A DNA stretch of 64,000 bases from DATLWN01 sp964492895 (GCA_964492895.1 CAZBLR010000002.1:93409-157408), one strand, 5' to 3'. Positions 54,348-63,741 are shown, numbered from the stretch's first letter. Notes: a model not told the origin generated them from the letters alone. Translations and numbers: made by a program.

Positions 54348-54615
54348 ATGGTGCTGTGCCGTCCATCCCGCCGTCGCTGCGCACCTGCCATGAAGCATTC
54401 GCGCTGTTGAATAAATTGTTGCCAACCGGGTTGGGGAATGATACCAAGGAACGATAGGGATCATGGGACGACTTGAGGGCTCCAATTTGTTGCGCGGAGG
54501 GAGCGCATGGATGTCAGAACCATCGTAGTCAGGTTGATGAACCGTCGGCAACTTCTGGTGGGCATGCGGCACTCACGGATGATCCCGGTTCATACGTAAA
54601 CGGCCGGCGTGCGCC
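54348..54615. promoter_or_regulatory. upstream region of the MalT-like regulator, with a 13-bp palindrome
   Basis: No gene is seen in this gap. CCAACCGGGTTGG (54422-54434) is a perfect palindrome around G. It lies in the spacer of a weak promoter-like pair, TTGTTG (54416-54421) and GATACC (54440-54445), 18 bp apart, so it could be an operator. If that promoter is used, the leader is about 160 nt. Confidence 0.4.
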
Positions 54616-57600
54616 ATGGCAACGAAAGCGACGCGGAACTCGATACAGGGACTGTCCAAATACACGGCGCCGCGATCAAGCCACTGGCTTAAGCGGGAGC
54701 GTTTGTTCGTGCGGCTGGACCGGCTTGTTGCATCGCCCGTGGTCTGGGTCGATGCCCCGGCCGGTAGTGGCAAGACCGTGTTGGTCGCCAGTTATCTCAG
54801 CGAACGCGAGCGCCCGGTACTGTGGTACCGGATCGACGACCGGGATACCGACCCCGGCGCCTTCTTTCATCGCCTGCGCGAGGCGGCGTGTCAGCGTGGC
54901 TTTGCGGCGATCAAGAGCCTGCCCGCCCTGACCGGCGAGTATGCCGGTGGCGAGAAGGCCTTTGCACGCAACTTCATCGAGGCATTGTGCGCGAGTGCGC
55001 CGGATGGCGCTGTCCTGGTCTTCGACGATTTCCAGGAGTTGCCGGAGGATGCGTCGCTGCAGTCGCTGATGGGTGCGATTTTCGACAGCATTCCATCCAC
55101 CTGTAACGTGTTTGTGCTGAGTCGTCATGGCCCACCGGCCGTCGTGGCACGCCTGCGCGCCAACCGGCAGATCGCCGTACTGGGTGAAGCGGAATTGCGC
55201 CTGGATGAGGCCGAGACGGCCGCCATGATCGCTGCCTGGCCGGGGGTGATCGGTTCGGAGGTATCGGCCGAACTGCTGCACAGGCAGATGCGGGGCTGGG
55301 CAGCCGGCGTCGTATTGACGCTGGAGAACCTGGGCGAAACGCTGCTGGGGGAGTGGTCCGTTCTGAACGCCAGCACGATCTTCGACTATTTCGCCGCCGA
55401 GGTGGTGGCAGGTCTCGATGCCCCGGAACGGGAATTCCTGATGGCAACCGCGTTGCCGGTGCAATTCGACGAGGCGCTGGCCCAGGCGTTGAGCGACATG
55501 CCGCATGCGGCCGAGATGCTGCAAAGGCTGCTGTGGAGAAATTTCTTCATCTACGAAGAGGAAGGGAGCTATCGCTACCATCCGCTGTTCCGTGATTTCC
55601 TGCTGCGGGTGCTTCGCCGTGAGTGGCAAGCGGACAGGCTTCAGCAGCACCGGCAGCGTACGGCCTTGCTGCTGCTTGAGCGCAATGAGCCCGACATGGC
55701 CCTGCCGTTGTTGCGGGATGCCGCCGACTGGGAGCGGTTCATCAGCGTGCTGCTGGCATCAGCGCCGGCAATGATGGCGCAGGGGCGTCACCGGGAGCTT
55801 GCACGTTGGCTGCAGGAGATTCCCGGGGAGGTTGCCGGCGAATCACCCTGGCTGGATTTCTGGCTAGCGACCAGTTGCCTGCCCACCGATTATTTCGCCA
55901 GTTACGATCTGTACGCTCGCGCATACGGGCGTTTCAGCGAAATCGGCGATGCGCTCGGCGCCGTCCTCGCCTGGATCGGTGCGGTGGATGCGATTATTTT
56001 CTCCCTCAGCGAGGTCTCGCGCCTGGATATCTGGCTGCCGCGTGTCGAGCCGTTGCTGGCAAGCCTCGGTGCCGATCCGGACGAGGAAATCATCGGACAG
56101 ATCGAATCGCGCATCACCAGCATCCTGATGTTGCGCCAGCCGGATCACCCCGAGCTGGGCCGTTGGAGAGAACTCGCTGAGCGGGCGGTCGCCCGGATGA
56201 CGGACGCCAATCTGCGTACGCTGAGCGGTTTCTATCTGTGCACGCACGATATATGGAGCGGTGACCTCGAACGGGCCACCGCGTTCGTCGAACGCACCAA
56301 TCGGGCCGGGGAATCCTTGCCGCCGCTCGCAGCGACCGCGAATATCCTGATGCAGGCCTGGCTGGACTGGACATCGGGGCGCGATGAAGCATGCCGGCAT
56401 ACATTCGCCCGCGGCGTGAAATTTGCCGAAGACACCGGCGTCCGGGTCTGGAACGTCGTCATTTGGTTGCAGGGGGTTACCAACGCCCTGATTCACGGTG
56501 CGGTCGACGAGGCCGACGGCTATCTCGCACAGATCGAACCGCTTGTGGCGGAGATGCGGGATATGGACCAGGTCTATTATTTCATCGATCGGGCCTGGGC
56601 GGAGTTGCTGCGCGGTGATACGCCACAGGCTCTGAGTTATCAGCGACGCGCCATGCTTGCAGCCGAACAGTTCGGTGCCGTTTACACCCTTGCCGAGGCG
56701 CATTTCGGCATGGCGCAGGTGTGGCATGAAGTGGGTGATTCCGCCTTGGCCAACGAACATTTGCTGCAGGCGCAGGCATTGGGGAAACGGTTCGGCAGCT
56801 GGACCATGGCATTCCAGTGCACGCTGGCTCGGGCGCAGTTCGCCCTCGATGGCGGCGACCGGGCGGCGGCCCTGGCGCCGTTACGAGAGGCCCTGGACCA
56901 GTTGCGCCAGCACGGCCTCGTGACCTTCAACGGATGGCGTCCACCAGTCATGGCACGGCTTTGCGCCCTGGCGCTGGAACACGATGTGCAAGCGCCTCTG
57001 GTCCGAAATCTCATCGGGCGGCTTCATCTTCCTCCCCCGGAAGGCGGAGCCTGCGACAACTGGCCCTGGCCGGTCAGGATTCACACGCTCGGTCACTTCT
57101 CACTCGAGGTTGATGGCGAGCCGGTGGATCTGTCCGGCGGCAAACACGGCCGGCCCTGCGCCTTGCTGAAGCAGCTCGTGGCCGTCGGGCCGCATGGTAT
57201 CGCGGAATATCATCTGGCCGAGATTCTGTGGCCCGATGCGGACGGCGACGTGGCGATGCGCAATCTGCGCACCAATCTGCATCGCTTGCGCAAGCTTGTT
57301 GGCCATGATTCGGCAGTCCAGGTGGTCCATGGGCGCGCAAGCCTCAATGCCCAGATCTGCCATAGCGACGTGCAGAGGCTGGACCAGATGATTTCCGCTG
57401 CGCACGGCGCCAAACCGGACCAGCTTCCCCTTCTTGCCGAACGCCTGCTTTCCGCCGAACTGGGGGAGTTCCTTCCGGGAGAGGAAGGGGAGTTGATCGT
57501 CGAGCGCCGCACGCACCTGTCCGGCCGCCTGCAAAGCACGATGCACCTTATGGCCGACAAACTACGCCAGGGCGGCCATCAGTCCCTGGCCGAGGCACTG

Positions 57601-57639
57601 CTCATCCGATCGGACACCATCAAATTGGACAGCCACTGA
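54616..57639 (+). CDS. MalT-like STAND ATPase regulator with C-terminal OmpR-type/BTAD region
   Basis: 1007-residue signal-responsive transcription factor. N-terminal NTPase of the MalT class: Walker A APAGSGKT (47-54), Walker B VLVFDDF (133-139), then a winged-helix-like arm and a long TPR-type helical region (about 380-820). Unlike MalT it has no LuxR HTH. Instead the C-terminus (about 820-1007: IHTLGHFSLEVDGEPVDLSGG, RNLRTNLHRLRKLVG) is the OmpR-type DNA-binding plus BTAD module of SARP-like regulators. The target is not known, but secreted-protein genes follow on the same strand. No good ribosome site precedes the ATG. Confidence 0.82.
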   Translation: MATKATRNSIQGLSKYTAPRSSHWLKRERLFVRLDRLVASPVVWVDAPAGSGKTVLVASYLSERERPVLWYRIDDRDTDPGAFFHRLREAACQRGFAAIKSLPALTGEYAGGEKAFARNFIEALCASAPDGAVLVFDDFQELPEDASLQSLMGAIFDSIPSTCNVFVLSRHGPPAVVARLRANRQIAVLGEAELRLDEAETAAMIAAWPGVIGSEVSAELLHRQMRGWAAGVVLTLENLGETLLGEWSVLNASTIFDYFAAEVVAGLDAPEREFLMATALPVQFDEALAQALSDMPHAAEMLQRLLWRNFFIYEEEGSYRYHPLFRDFLLRVLRREWQADRLQQHRQRTALLLLERNEPDMALPLLRDAADWERFISVLLASAPAMMAQGRHRELARWLQEIPGEVAGESPWLDFWLATSCLPTDYFASYDLYARAYGRFSEIGDALGAVLAWIGAVDAIIFSLSEVSRLDIWLPRVEPLLASLGADPDEEIIGQIESRITSILMLRQPDHPELGRWRELAERAVARMTDANLRTLSGFYLCTHDIWSGDLERATAFVERTNRAGESLPPLAATANILMQAWLDWTSGRDEACRHTFARGVKFAEDTGVRVWNVVIWLQGVTNALIHGAVDEADGYLAQIEPLVAEMRDMDQVYYFIDRAWAELLRGDTPQALSYQRRAMLAAEQFGAVYTLAEAHFGMAQVWHEVGDSALANEHLLQAQALGKRFGSWTMAFQCTLARAQFALDGGDRAAALAPLREALDQLRQHGLVTFNGWRPPVMARLCALALEHDVQAPLVRNLIGRLHLPPPEGGACDNWPWPVRIHTLGHFSLEVDGEPVDLSGGKHGRPCALLKQLVAVGPHGIAEYHLAEILWPDADGDVAMRNLRTNLHRLRKLVGHDSAVQVVHGRASLNAQICHSDVQRLDQMISAAHGAKPDQLPLLAERLLSAELGEFLPGEEGELIVERRTHLSGRLQSTMHLMADKLRQGGHQSLAEALLIRSDTIKLDSH

Positions 57640-57662
57640 ACTTCCCATTCCCGATCCGGCCG

Positions 57663-57680
57663 TGAAATCACCATGAAATC
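57663..57680 (+). promoter_or_regulatory. 11-bp-period direct repeat upstream of the first secreted gene
   Basis: TGAAATC at 57663-57669 and 57674-57680, period 11 bp, in the 128-bp gap between the BTAD regulator and the CARDB-type gene. SARP regulators bind heptamer direct repeats with this period next to the -10 region; TTATGT (57694-57699) could be that -10. Confidence 0.4.
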
Positions 57681-57767
57681 GCTTCGTGCCATGGTTATGT
57701 GCGCTGATATTGCACCGGAGGGGGGCGCGATGTCCGCCATCACAGCGATGGCCCAAGGGAGGGAACC

Positions 57768-58787
57768 ATGGGAAGGAACGTATATCTGATAGGCGCAGCC
57801 GCATTGATGCTGGGCCTCGCTGCCAAACCGGCCGCAGCGGCCGATCTCCGTATCGAAACACCCGTCCAGCGCACCGGCCCGGCGATGCGGGCCATGCATC
57901 TGCCGGACCTGGTCATTCAAGGGGTCAACTTCTATCCGCAAAAGCCCTGCCGCCCGGGCGCCCCGGCGTTGCAAGTCGACGTGACCGTGCAGAACATCGG
58001 CAAAGCGGCGAGCCACGCCGTGTCGAACGCCGGGATGGTGCAGGCGCGCGACACCGTTGGCAAAAACTGGGGCAATGGTCACAGTCTGCCGGCGCTGGCC
58101 CCCGGCCAGAGTACCGTGGTGCACATTCCCGTCTATTACCTGCAGGGCGACCCGGGATATATGCTGGGCTTCCATCGCTTCAAGGTGACGGTCAATGCCG
58201 GCAAATGGGTCATGGAGTCCAATTACAACAACAATGACCGTATGGCCGAGGTCACCATGCCGGTGGGCTTCTGCGGTCTGCTTCCGGACATCACCAGTCA
58301 CAAGGGACCGCAGATCGGCGGCAAGTTCGTGCCGTGGGGCGGCAGCGTCAGGCTCGGCCGGAAGGAGGCCAAGCGCATCCAGAACGGCCAATGCGTCTTC
58401 GATTTCGTGTACCAGATGAGCAACGACGGCAAGGCCGATACGGCGCCGCAGTTCGTCAACCGCCTGCGCGAACGCGGCAAGCTGGTGGCCGTCAATTCCG
58501 GGCTAAGCCTGAAGGCAGGTGAGACGAAGACGCTGGACACGGAGCCGACGATGCCGGCCGGCCGGTATGCGATCAGCGTATCGCTGGATGACGGCAATGC
58601 CGTGGCCGAATCGAACGAGAACAATAATCTGTTCCGCGTTATCGCAGACGTGGACAACACATGCGGTAATTCCCGCACCATGCTGCGGATGGGCGGCACA
58701 CCGACGGGGATGCACATGCAGACGGGGACGCGCGTCCCGGCCAATCCCAAGCTGAACCCGCAGCCCGAGCCACCTTCGTCCAAGTAG
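57768..58787 (+). CDS. secreted CARDB-domain protein with a conserved C-terminal tail
   Basis: 339 residues with a signal peptide ending near AAAAD. Two Ig-like CARDB/APHP units are visible (LPDLVIQGVNFYPQKPCRPG to NYNNNDRMAEV, and about 175-300 to ESNENNNLFRVIADV); the E-S-N-x-N-N-x motif closes each. The C-terminus reads C..MLRMGGTPTGMHMQTG and NPKLNPQPEPP, shared with the next genes. AGGGAGG precedes the ATG. It is likely extracellular or surface-bound, binding another protein; function unknown. Confidence 0.78.
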   Translation: MGRNVYLIGAAALMLGLAAKPAAAADLRIETPVQRTGPAMRAMHLPDLVIQGVNFYPQKPCRPGAPALQVDVTVQNIGKAASHAVSNAGMVQARDTVGKNWGNGHSLPALAPGQSTVVHIPVYYLQGDPGYMLGFHRFKVTVNAGKWVMESNYNNNDRMAEVTMPVGFCGLLPDITSHKGPQIGGKFVPWGGSVRLGRKEAKRIQNGQCVFDFVYQMSNDGKADTAPQFVNRLRERGKLVAVNSGLSLKAGETKTLDTEPTMPAGRYAISVSLDDGNAVAESNENNNLFRVIADVDNTCGNSRTMLRMGGTPTGMHMQTGTRVPANPKLNPQPEPPSSK

Positions 58788-58826
58788 CTGCCGGCCGTTC
58801 GATGAACAGACCAGAGGAGCAATGCC

Positions 58827-60545
58827 ATGGAAAACAAGCAAGATCATCACGCGAAGATCAAAGGGCATCGCCGGTCTTCATTCGCTCGGCTCCAACTCCT
58901 GACCAGTGCCCTGGTTCTGATCTTGGCAGTGCTGCACGCCGTGCCGGCATGGGCTGTGCACTTTGTCGCGTTAGAAGAGCTGGATGTCGACTGTAGCAGA
59001 GGCATGCACCTCAAGCAGGCGACGGGGGTGCCCGGTGGCGCGGTCCACACCTATGCGTTCGGGGGGGCTTGCAACCTTCGTGTTGTGTCCACAGATGGAC
59101 CAGGTACTCAAGCGGTGCCACCGGTGGTCGGGAGTGCGCACTGGGACCAGGCGTCAAATACCTATACCGAATCCTTGCACCTGCTGGCGCCAATAACCGT
59201 CAAGGATATAGCCCCCGATGTCTCCTCAGTGAAGGTCGGCACCTATCCGGAGGTGGCGAGCTTCAAGTGTGACGTTGATCCGGTGATCAACCATAGCGCG
59301 CACTGCACGCTCGAATCCCAGTATAACGATACCGGTTGGCAGACCCCTTATCAGACCAAATATCTTGAAAACGGGGGAGACCAGGTGGACGGCTTCGCCT
59401 GGAGTGCGAATCACAATCGGCCGCTGTTGCTGGGCCTGGCCACGGAATCACAAGCGGCCACCCTTTCCCAGAAGAACAAGCGCCCGCAGATCAGTTGTGA
59501 TGGCCTGAAGCTGCAGTCCGTAAAAGATATCAAAGGCACACGTTCGTATCATTTCGACGGCACCTGCGAGTTGTACCACACTGAGGATGGCAGCGGCGGC
59601 CTGCGCTTGACCCACGTGTTGGTAAGCGGCTATTGGAATGCGCCAGCGCAAGTGGCCCGGGAGACCTTCAACGTCCTTGCGCCGGGCAACGAGGGGGGCG
59701 GCCTGTATAAGATGGCCGATTACAACTGTGCAGCCGACCCGTTTGTCCACGGGAATGTGCAGTGCTCGCTGGAACAACCGCTGAACAAGGTGTCGCCGGT
59801 GTATGACCCCATCACCGACCTGCGGGCCAAGCGCCCGATTGCCGCAGGCAGGGCCAATCCGGCACAGGTTGCAACATTGCTCAAGGCAGGGAGCAAGTCG
59901 AAGAAGGCGGGTATTGCCTTGAGCACAATGGGGGGTGCGCATCAAGCCGGTGCCTCGGCTTCGCGAAAGCCGCATATGCCCAAGCCGAAGTTTTCGATTT
60001 CCGGCTATGCCCAACTGACCCGATCATGTGCCGCGGATAACCTGGTTCGGGTGACATTCTCCGTTCATGATGATGCGGGGTTCTATCATCCCGCCGGAGG
60101 CAATCTGGGCTATATCGAGGCCGGTGAATCCGGTGGCGCGGGTTTAAAAAGCAAAAGCGTCGGCCTGCCCGCCATGACCCCCGGGAAGACGTGGAATTCG
60201 ACCCTGCAGGTCGGGACCGATAAATCGGCGTTCGCGAGGCTGCCCGGCATGCACCAGCTGATTCTGCATATCGGTCCGACGAATGCGCTCAAGAGTTCGT
60301 TGGCCTACGTGCCGCCACGGCCGCTGCGGCTGACGGTGAATTTCCCGGCCGGGTATTGCCAGCCGAAGTTGCGGATGGGCTCGCCGGCTGGGATGCGCAT
60401 GCAACCGGGCGGCGCCAAGTCGACGGCCCCGATGCATCAGATGCAGCCCAATCACTTGGGTGCAAATGGGAGAAAGATGGAAAGCCCGAAAGCATCGACG
60501 TCTCCCGAGCACCGGATGTCGCTGCCGGCCGTGCAATTAAGGTAG
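58827..60545 (+). CDS. secreted protein with two four-cysteine modules and an Ig-like C-terminal domain
   Basis: 572 residues of unknown family. A long signal peptide (helix about 27-43, VPAWA) leads to module A (C56, C82, C148, C160) and module B (C224, C247, C301, C313), each with the last pair as C-x11-C and a DP motif after the third Cys (CDVDPVI, CAADPFV). Then comes a linker and an Ig-like domain (about 395-515), then CQPKLRMGSPAGM, a Met/His-rich tail and the end MSLPAVQLR. GAGGAG lies 7 nt before the ATG. It is 49% or less like its neighbour by eye in parts, so an old duplication is probable. Confidence 0.75.
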   Translation: MENKQDHHAKIKGHRRSSFARLQLLTSALVLILAVLHAVPAWAVHFVALEELDVDCSRGMHLKQATGVPGGAVHTYAFGGACNLRVVSTDGPGTQAVPPVVGSAHWDQASNTYTESLHLLAPITVKDIAPDVSSVKVGTYPEVASFKCDVDPVINHSAHCTLESQYNDTGWQTPYQTKYLENGGDQVDGFAWSANHNRPLLLGLATESQAATLSQKNKRPQISCDGLKLQSVKDIKGTRSYHFDGTCELYHTEDGSGGLRLTHVLVSGYWNAPAQVARETFNVLAPGNEGGGLYKMADYNCAADPFVHGNVQCSLEQPLNKVSPVYDPITDLRAKRPIAAGRANPAQVATLLKAGSKSKKAGIALSTMGGAHQAGASASRKPHMPKPKFSISGYAQLTRSCAADNLVRVTFSVHDDAGFYHPAGGNLGYIEAGESGGAGLKSKSVGLPAMTPGKTWNSTLQVGTDKSAFARLPGMHQLILHIGPTNALKSSLAYVPPRPLRLTVNFPAGYCQPKLRMGSPAGMRMQPGGAKSTAPMHQMQPNHLGANGRKMESPKASTSPEHRMSLPAVQLR

Positions 60546-60567
60546 GACATGAACGAAGGAGTGAGCC

Positions 60568-62355
60568 ATGAAATATCGCCGTAATGTCGAATGTGATCGA
60601 TACCGTCTGGGATCGGGTTGGCTACAGGGCCTGGCTGGTACGCTGGTTCTGATCTGGGCGATGCTGTACGCCGTGCCGGCCCAGGCCACTGCCAGTGTCG
60701 ATTGCTCAGGGTTGAAGCTCACGAAAGCCTCGGGTGTACCCGGCAGCAGCACGCACAACTACACCTTCGCGGGCACGTGCAATCTGGATGATCCTCATCC
60801 GAAGAAAAATGTCGACGAGTACACCGGGACAGGGCCTGCCGTGGCGTCGGCGCGATGGGACGGCAACAACCATACCTTTAGCGAGCACGTGCACCTTCCG
60901 GGTGGCGCCGATACCCAAAAGATAACCCACGGTGGCAGCCTTTTTAGTTCATCGACCTATGTCAACAAAGGACCCCATGTGGGCACGGGTGCGGAAGATG
61001 CCACCTTCAACTGCGATGTGGACCCTGTGATCCACAAGGGCGCGGTTTGCACCCTGGTCAGCCATTACAACGCCACGGGCTGGGGCGACCAGAACGGTGG
61101 TTTTGCCGCCTCCGCAGTGAATGGCAGGCCGCTGTTGCTGGGGATGGCGACGGTGTCCCAGGCCAAAAGGCTGTCCAAGCACAATGGTTCGATCAACTGC
61201 AGCGGCCTGCATCTGACGGCTGCAACAGGTGTGCCGGGTGGCAATATACGTACGTATAAGTTCAGCGGTACCTGCGAGCTGTACCACACCCAGGACGGTA
61301 GCGGCGGGCTTCAGGTCACGCATGTCCTGGCCAACGGCTCATGGGATGCCCAGGCACAGCAAGCCGAGGAGGGTGTCACGGTGCTGACGAAGCCCAACGA
61401 GGGCGGCGGTGGCTGGAGCACCAAGTACACCTGCACCGACGATCCATGGCTCCATCCGCACGCGAAGTGCTCCAAGACATTCCAGCTGGGAAAAACGCCC
61501 ACGGTCTATGATCCCATCACCGATATCCTCGACCAGCACCCCATCACCATGGGCAGGGTCAATGCCAAACAGGCCGCGCAGCTATCCGAGAAATCATCGC
61601 ACCACCAGAAATCCTCAGCACATGCGGGCAAGAAGCACGGGCCTTCGCTTGCGAATCGCAAGATGACTGCGGGAAATGCTCGTAGCAATGCGGGCAATCT
61701 CCACATCGGCTCCTCATACCCACCTTCTCCGGCGGGCCGCATCGCCCCGAACGGCATGCGGGCCCCTGCCACGAGCAGCCCTGGGCACCCCGGTACGATG
61801 CAGGCACGGACCACATTGAAGTTGCCGCCTCCGAACGTACGGGTCCTGGGTGAAAGGACCATCGTCGATCAGAGCTGCCATGATACCCATAAGCTGATCG
61901 TCATCGACGCCACGGTGCGTAACGACGGCGGGCCGCTGAAGATGCACCAGTGGGAGCTGTACGTGATGGAGGGTGGCGGCGCCGGTCTTTCCAGCGGGGG
62001 CGTCTGGGTGCCGCCCATGGGTCCCCGTGCAGAGGCGCATGTGTCGGTTCCGGTGCTGGTGCTGAAGAGCCGTATCGCCCAGCTGCCCGGCACGCATTGG
62101 CTGAAGCTGATCTCGCAGGGCCAAGGCCACAAGGCGACGACGCTGCTGTCGCCGATCACCTTTTCGGCGGGTATCTGCCAGCCGCATCTGCAGATGGGTT
62201 CGCCGGCCGCGATGCATCCGAAGATGAGTGGCAGCTATCCGCCTTCACCATGCGTCGGCGTCAAATGTCAGCAAGCCAACCCCAAGCTGAACCCACAGTC
62301 CGAACCACCGGCACCCAGGCACCAGATGTCGCTGCCGGCTGTACAGCTTCGATAG
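60568..62355 (+). CDS. secreted protein with two four-cysteine modules, paralogue of the preceding gene
   Basis: 595 residues, same architecture. Signal peptide ending near AQATA; module A has C46, C71, C149, C161 and module B has C211, C236, C289, C301. Shared landmarks are NGRPLLLGMAT after module A and VYDPITDI after module B. A His/Lys/Ser linker (about 335-430), the Ig-like domain with RTIVDQSCHD and HWLKLIS, CQPHLQMGSPAAM, NPKLNPQSEPP and the end MSLPAVQLR follow. AAGGAG precedes the ATG by 6 nt, and the gap from the previous gene is 22 bp, so the two form an operon. Function unknown. Confidence 0.75.
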   Translation: MKYRRNVECDRYRLGSGWLQGLAGTLVLIWAMLYAVPAQATASVDCSGLKLTKASGVPGSSTHNYTFAGTCNLDDPHPKKNVDEYTGTGPAVASARWDGNNHTFSEHVHLPGGADTQKITHGGSLFSSSTYVNKGPHVGTGAEDATFNCDVDPVIHKGAVCTLVSHYNATGWGDQNGGFAASAVNGRPLLLGMATVSQAKRLSKHNGSINCSGLHLTAATGVPGGNIRTYKFSGTCELYHTQDGSGGLQVTHVLANGSWDAQAQQAEEGVTVLTKPNEGGGGWSTKYTCTDDPWLHPHAKCSKTFQLGKTPTVYDPITDILDQHPITMGRVNAKQAAQLSEKSSHHQKSSAHAGKKHGPSLANRKMTAGNARSNAGNLHIGSSYPPSPAGRIAPNGMRAPATSSPGHPGTMQARTTLKLPPPNVRVLGERTIVDQSCHDTHKLIVIDATVRNDGGPLKMHQWELYVMEGGGAGLSSGGVWVPPMGPRAEAHVSVPVLVLKSRIAQLPGTHWLKLISQGQGHKATTLLSPITFSAGICQPHLQMGSPAAMHPKMSGSYPPSPCVGVKCQQANPKLNPQSEPPAPRHQMSLPAVQLR

Positions 62356-62505
62356 GAGCTCAGCGAGTGGGGCAGGCATGGACGGGAAGCAACAACGAAC
62401 CGATGCCGGTTCGGCCGTCTATCGTCGGTGTCGTGCACGGAGCCTGCCGCCAATGAGTGAAGGGCGGCACCTTGGTCTATCATGCCTACATAGAGGGAGG
62501 GGAGT

Positions 62506-63636
62506 ATGATCCAAAGACGCATTGCGATTCAGCTGATGGTCCTGATGGCCATGGCGCCGGCCGTGGCGATTGCCGATAACCTCCCTCCTTTGCCGGTTCC
62601 ACACATCGTCAATACGCCTAGCCGTGTGCCGGAAGGACCGCACCGAACTGTAAATTTCTCCTTTTCCGCAATACCTCTGACCGTATCGGGCTATGGTCTG
62701 AATGAACAAGTTCAGCAGTGGTCCTGTCTGCCGGGCAAGGACAACCCGCCTGTAGGCAATGCGACCCCCACGCCATGGCCAGGCCATGAAGGCGATTGTC
62801 AACTGGAAGACAACAGTGGCGGAATGTACAAGCCAGGCGTATCCACCCTTACCAGCGGCTCGGCTTATTTTCCGGTCCGCGGCGAGCGCTTCGCCCCGGG
62901 AACCGTATATGTTCGCGTCAGGCTGTACTGGGCGGAAAATCAGGGCCCAACGCAATTCTTCGGCGGCTGGAGCGCCTGGCATCGTACGCTGGTCGAGGAT
63001 ACGCATCGGGCCGTATTCACCGGCACCAAGGGGATGAGCATGGAACGAAGCCCGGTCGGCTCACCGCACATCAAGGTCGACATGACGGGGGTCAAGCCGC
63101 CCGCGATCACGATGCCGGCGCAGGGGTATGTGTTCCACGGCGGTCCCATCAATATCTCCGGCAGTGTGGGGCCGCACAGCGCCTACGGCGAGTGGACATG
63201 CTGCTTCTTCCAATGGAAACGTGCGGTCATCGTAGCACCGGAGAACAACGCATACGCACAGGCCCACACGCCCGGGCACTCGGCCTTTCCCACGCCCCCG
63301 ACCCCCTGGTCGGGCCAGGGTTTCTTTTCGAATGATGCCCTTGGCGTCAAAGAGCATGGCCCCTCATTCCATGGCCGCTTTCTATACAACGAGATTCGCC
63401 CCCACGACCACACCTTCGGTTACCGCTACATGTTTCGCGTGCGTGAAGAGCACTACGATCAGTATGGCCCTTGGTCACCGTGGCGCAGTTTCGACGTGCA
63501 GGAGCCGATCATGGCGGCGACGCCGTATCACGGCGGCATGCAGGTGAAGCCCGGCGCACATATGGGCACACCGTCATCGGGCCAGCAGCAGAACAGCCAT
63601 AAGCTGGCGCCCATGGTGCCCATGCATATGCGCTAA
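62506..63636 (+). CDS. secreted protein with two Trp-rich beta-sandwich-like units and a Met/His-rich tail
   Basis: 376 residues with a signal peptide ending near AIADN. The protein seems to contain two similar halves: each has a TPW-G segment (PTPWPGHEGDC; PPTPWSGQGFF) and ends in a W-x-x-W motif (GGWSAWHRTLVED; GPWSPWRSFDVQE), fitting fibronectin-like folds. The C-terminus is His/Met-rich (HKLAPMVPMHMR). GGAGGGGAGT precedes the ATG. It follows the paralogue pair by 150 bp with no feature seen between. No family recognised. Confidence 0.72.
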   Translation: MIQRRIAIQLMVLMAMAPAVAIADNLPPLPVPHIVNTPSRVPEGPHRTVNFSFSAIPLTVSGYGLNEQVQQWSCLPGKDNPPVGNATPTPWPGHEGDCQLEDNSGGMYKPGVSTLTSGSAYFPVRGERFAPGTVYVRVRLYWAENQGPTQFFGGWSAWHRTLVEDTHRAVFTGTKGMSMERSPVGSPHIKVDMTGVKPPAITMPAQGYVFHGGPINISGSVGPHSAYGEWTCCFFQWKRAVIVAPENNAYAQAHTPGHSAFPTPPTPWSGQGFFSNDALGVKEHGPSFHGRFLYNEIRPHDHTFGYRYMFRVREEHYDQYGPWSPWRSFDVQEPIMAATPYHGGMQVKPGAHMGTPSSGQQQNSHKLAPMVPMHMR

Positions 63637-63741
63637 GCGCCCGCCGTTGCAGTCGCGGCGCTTCGGCCACCGACCGGAGGCCCGGTCGCCGCTGAAGTTC
63701 AGTCGCTTATTTCTGATGGAGCGTGCGCGACAGCACCTGCC

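Noticed and set aside
54473..54931. 152-codon plus-strand frame overlapping the start of the MalT-like gene
   Set aside because: Cys/Arg-rich composition of a shadow frame; mostly inside the regulator gene.
63671..63688. Hairpin CGACCGG/CCGGTCG as a terminator of the secreted-gene cluster
   Set aside because: No T-run follows on either strand; noted only as a small hairpin.
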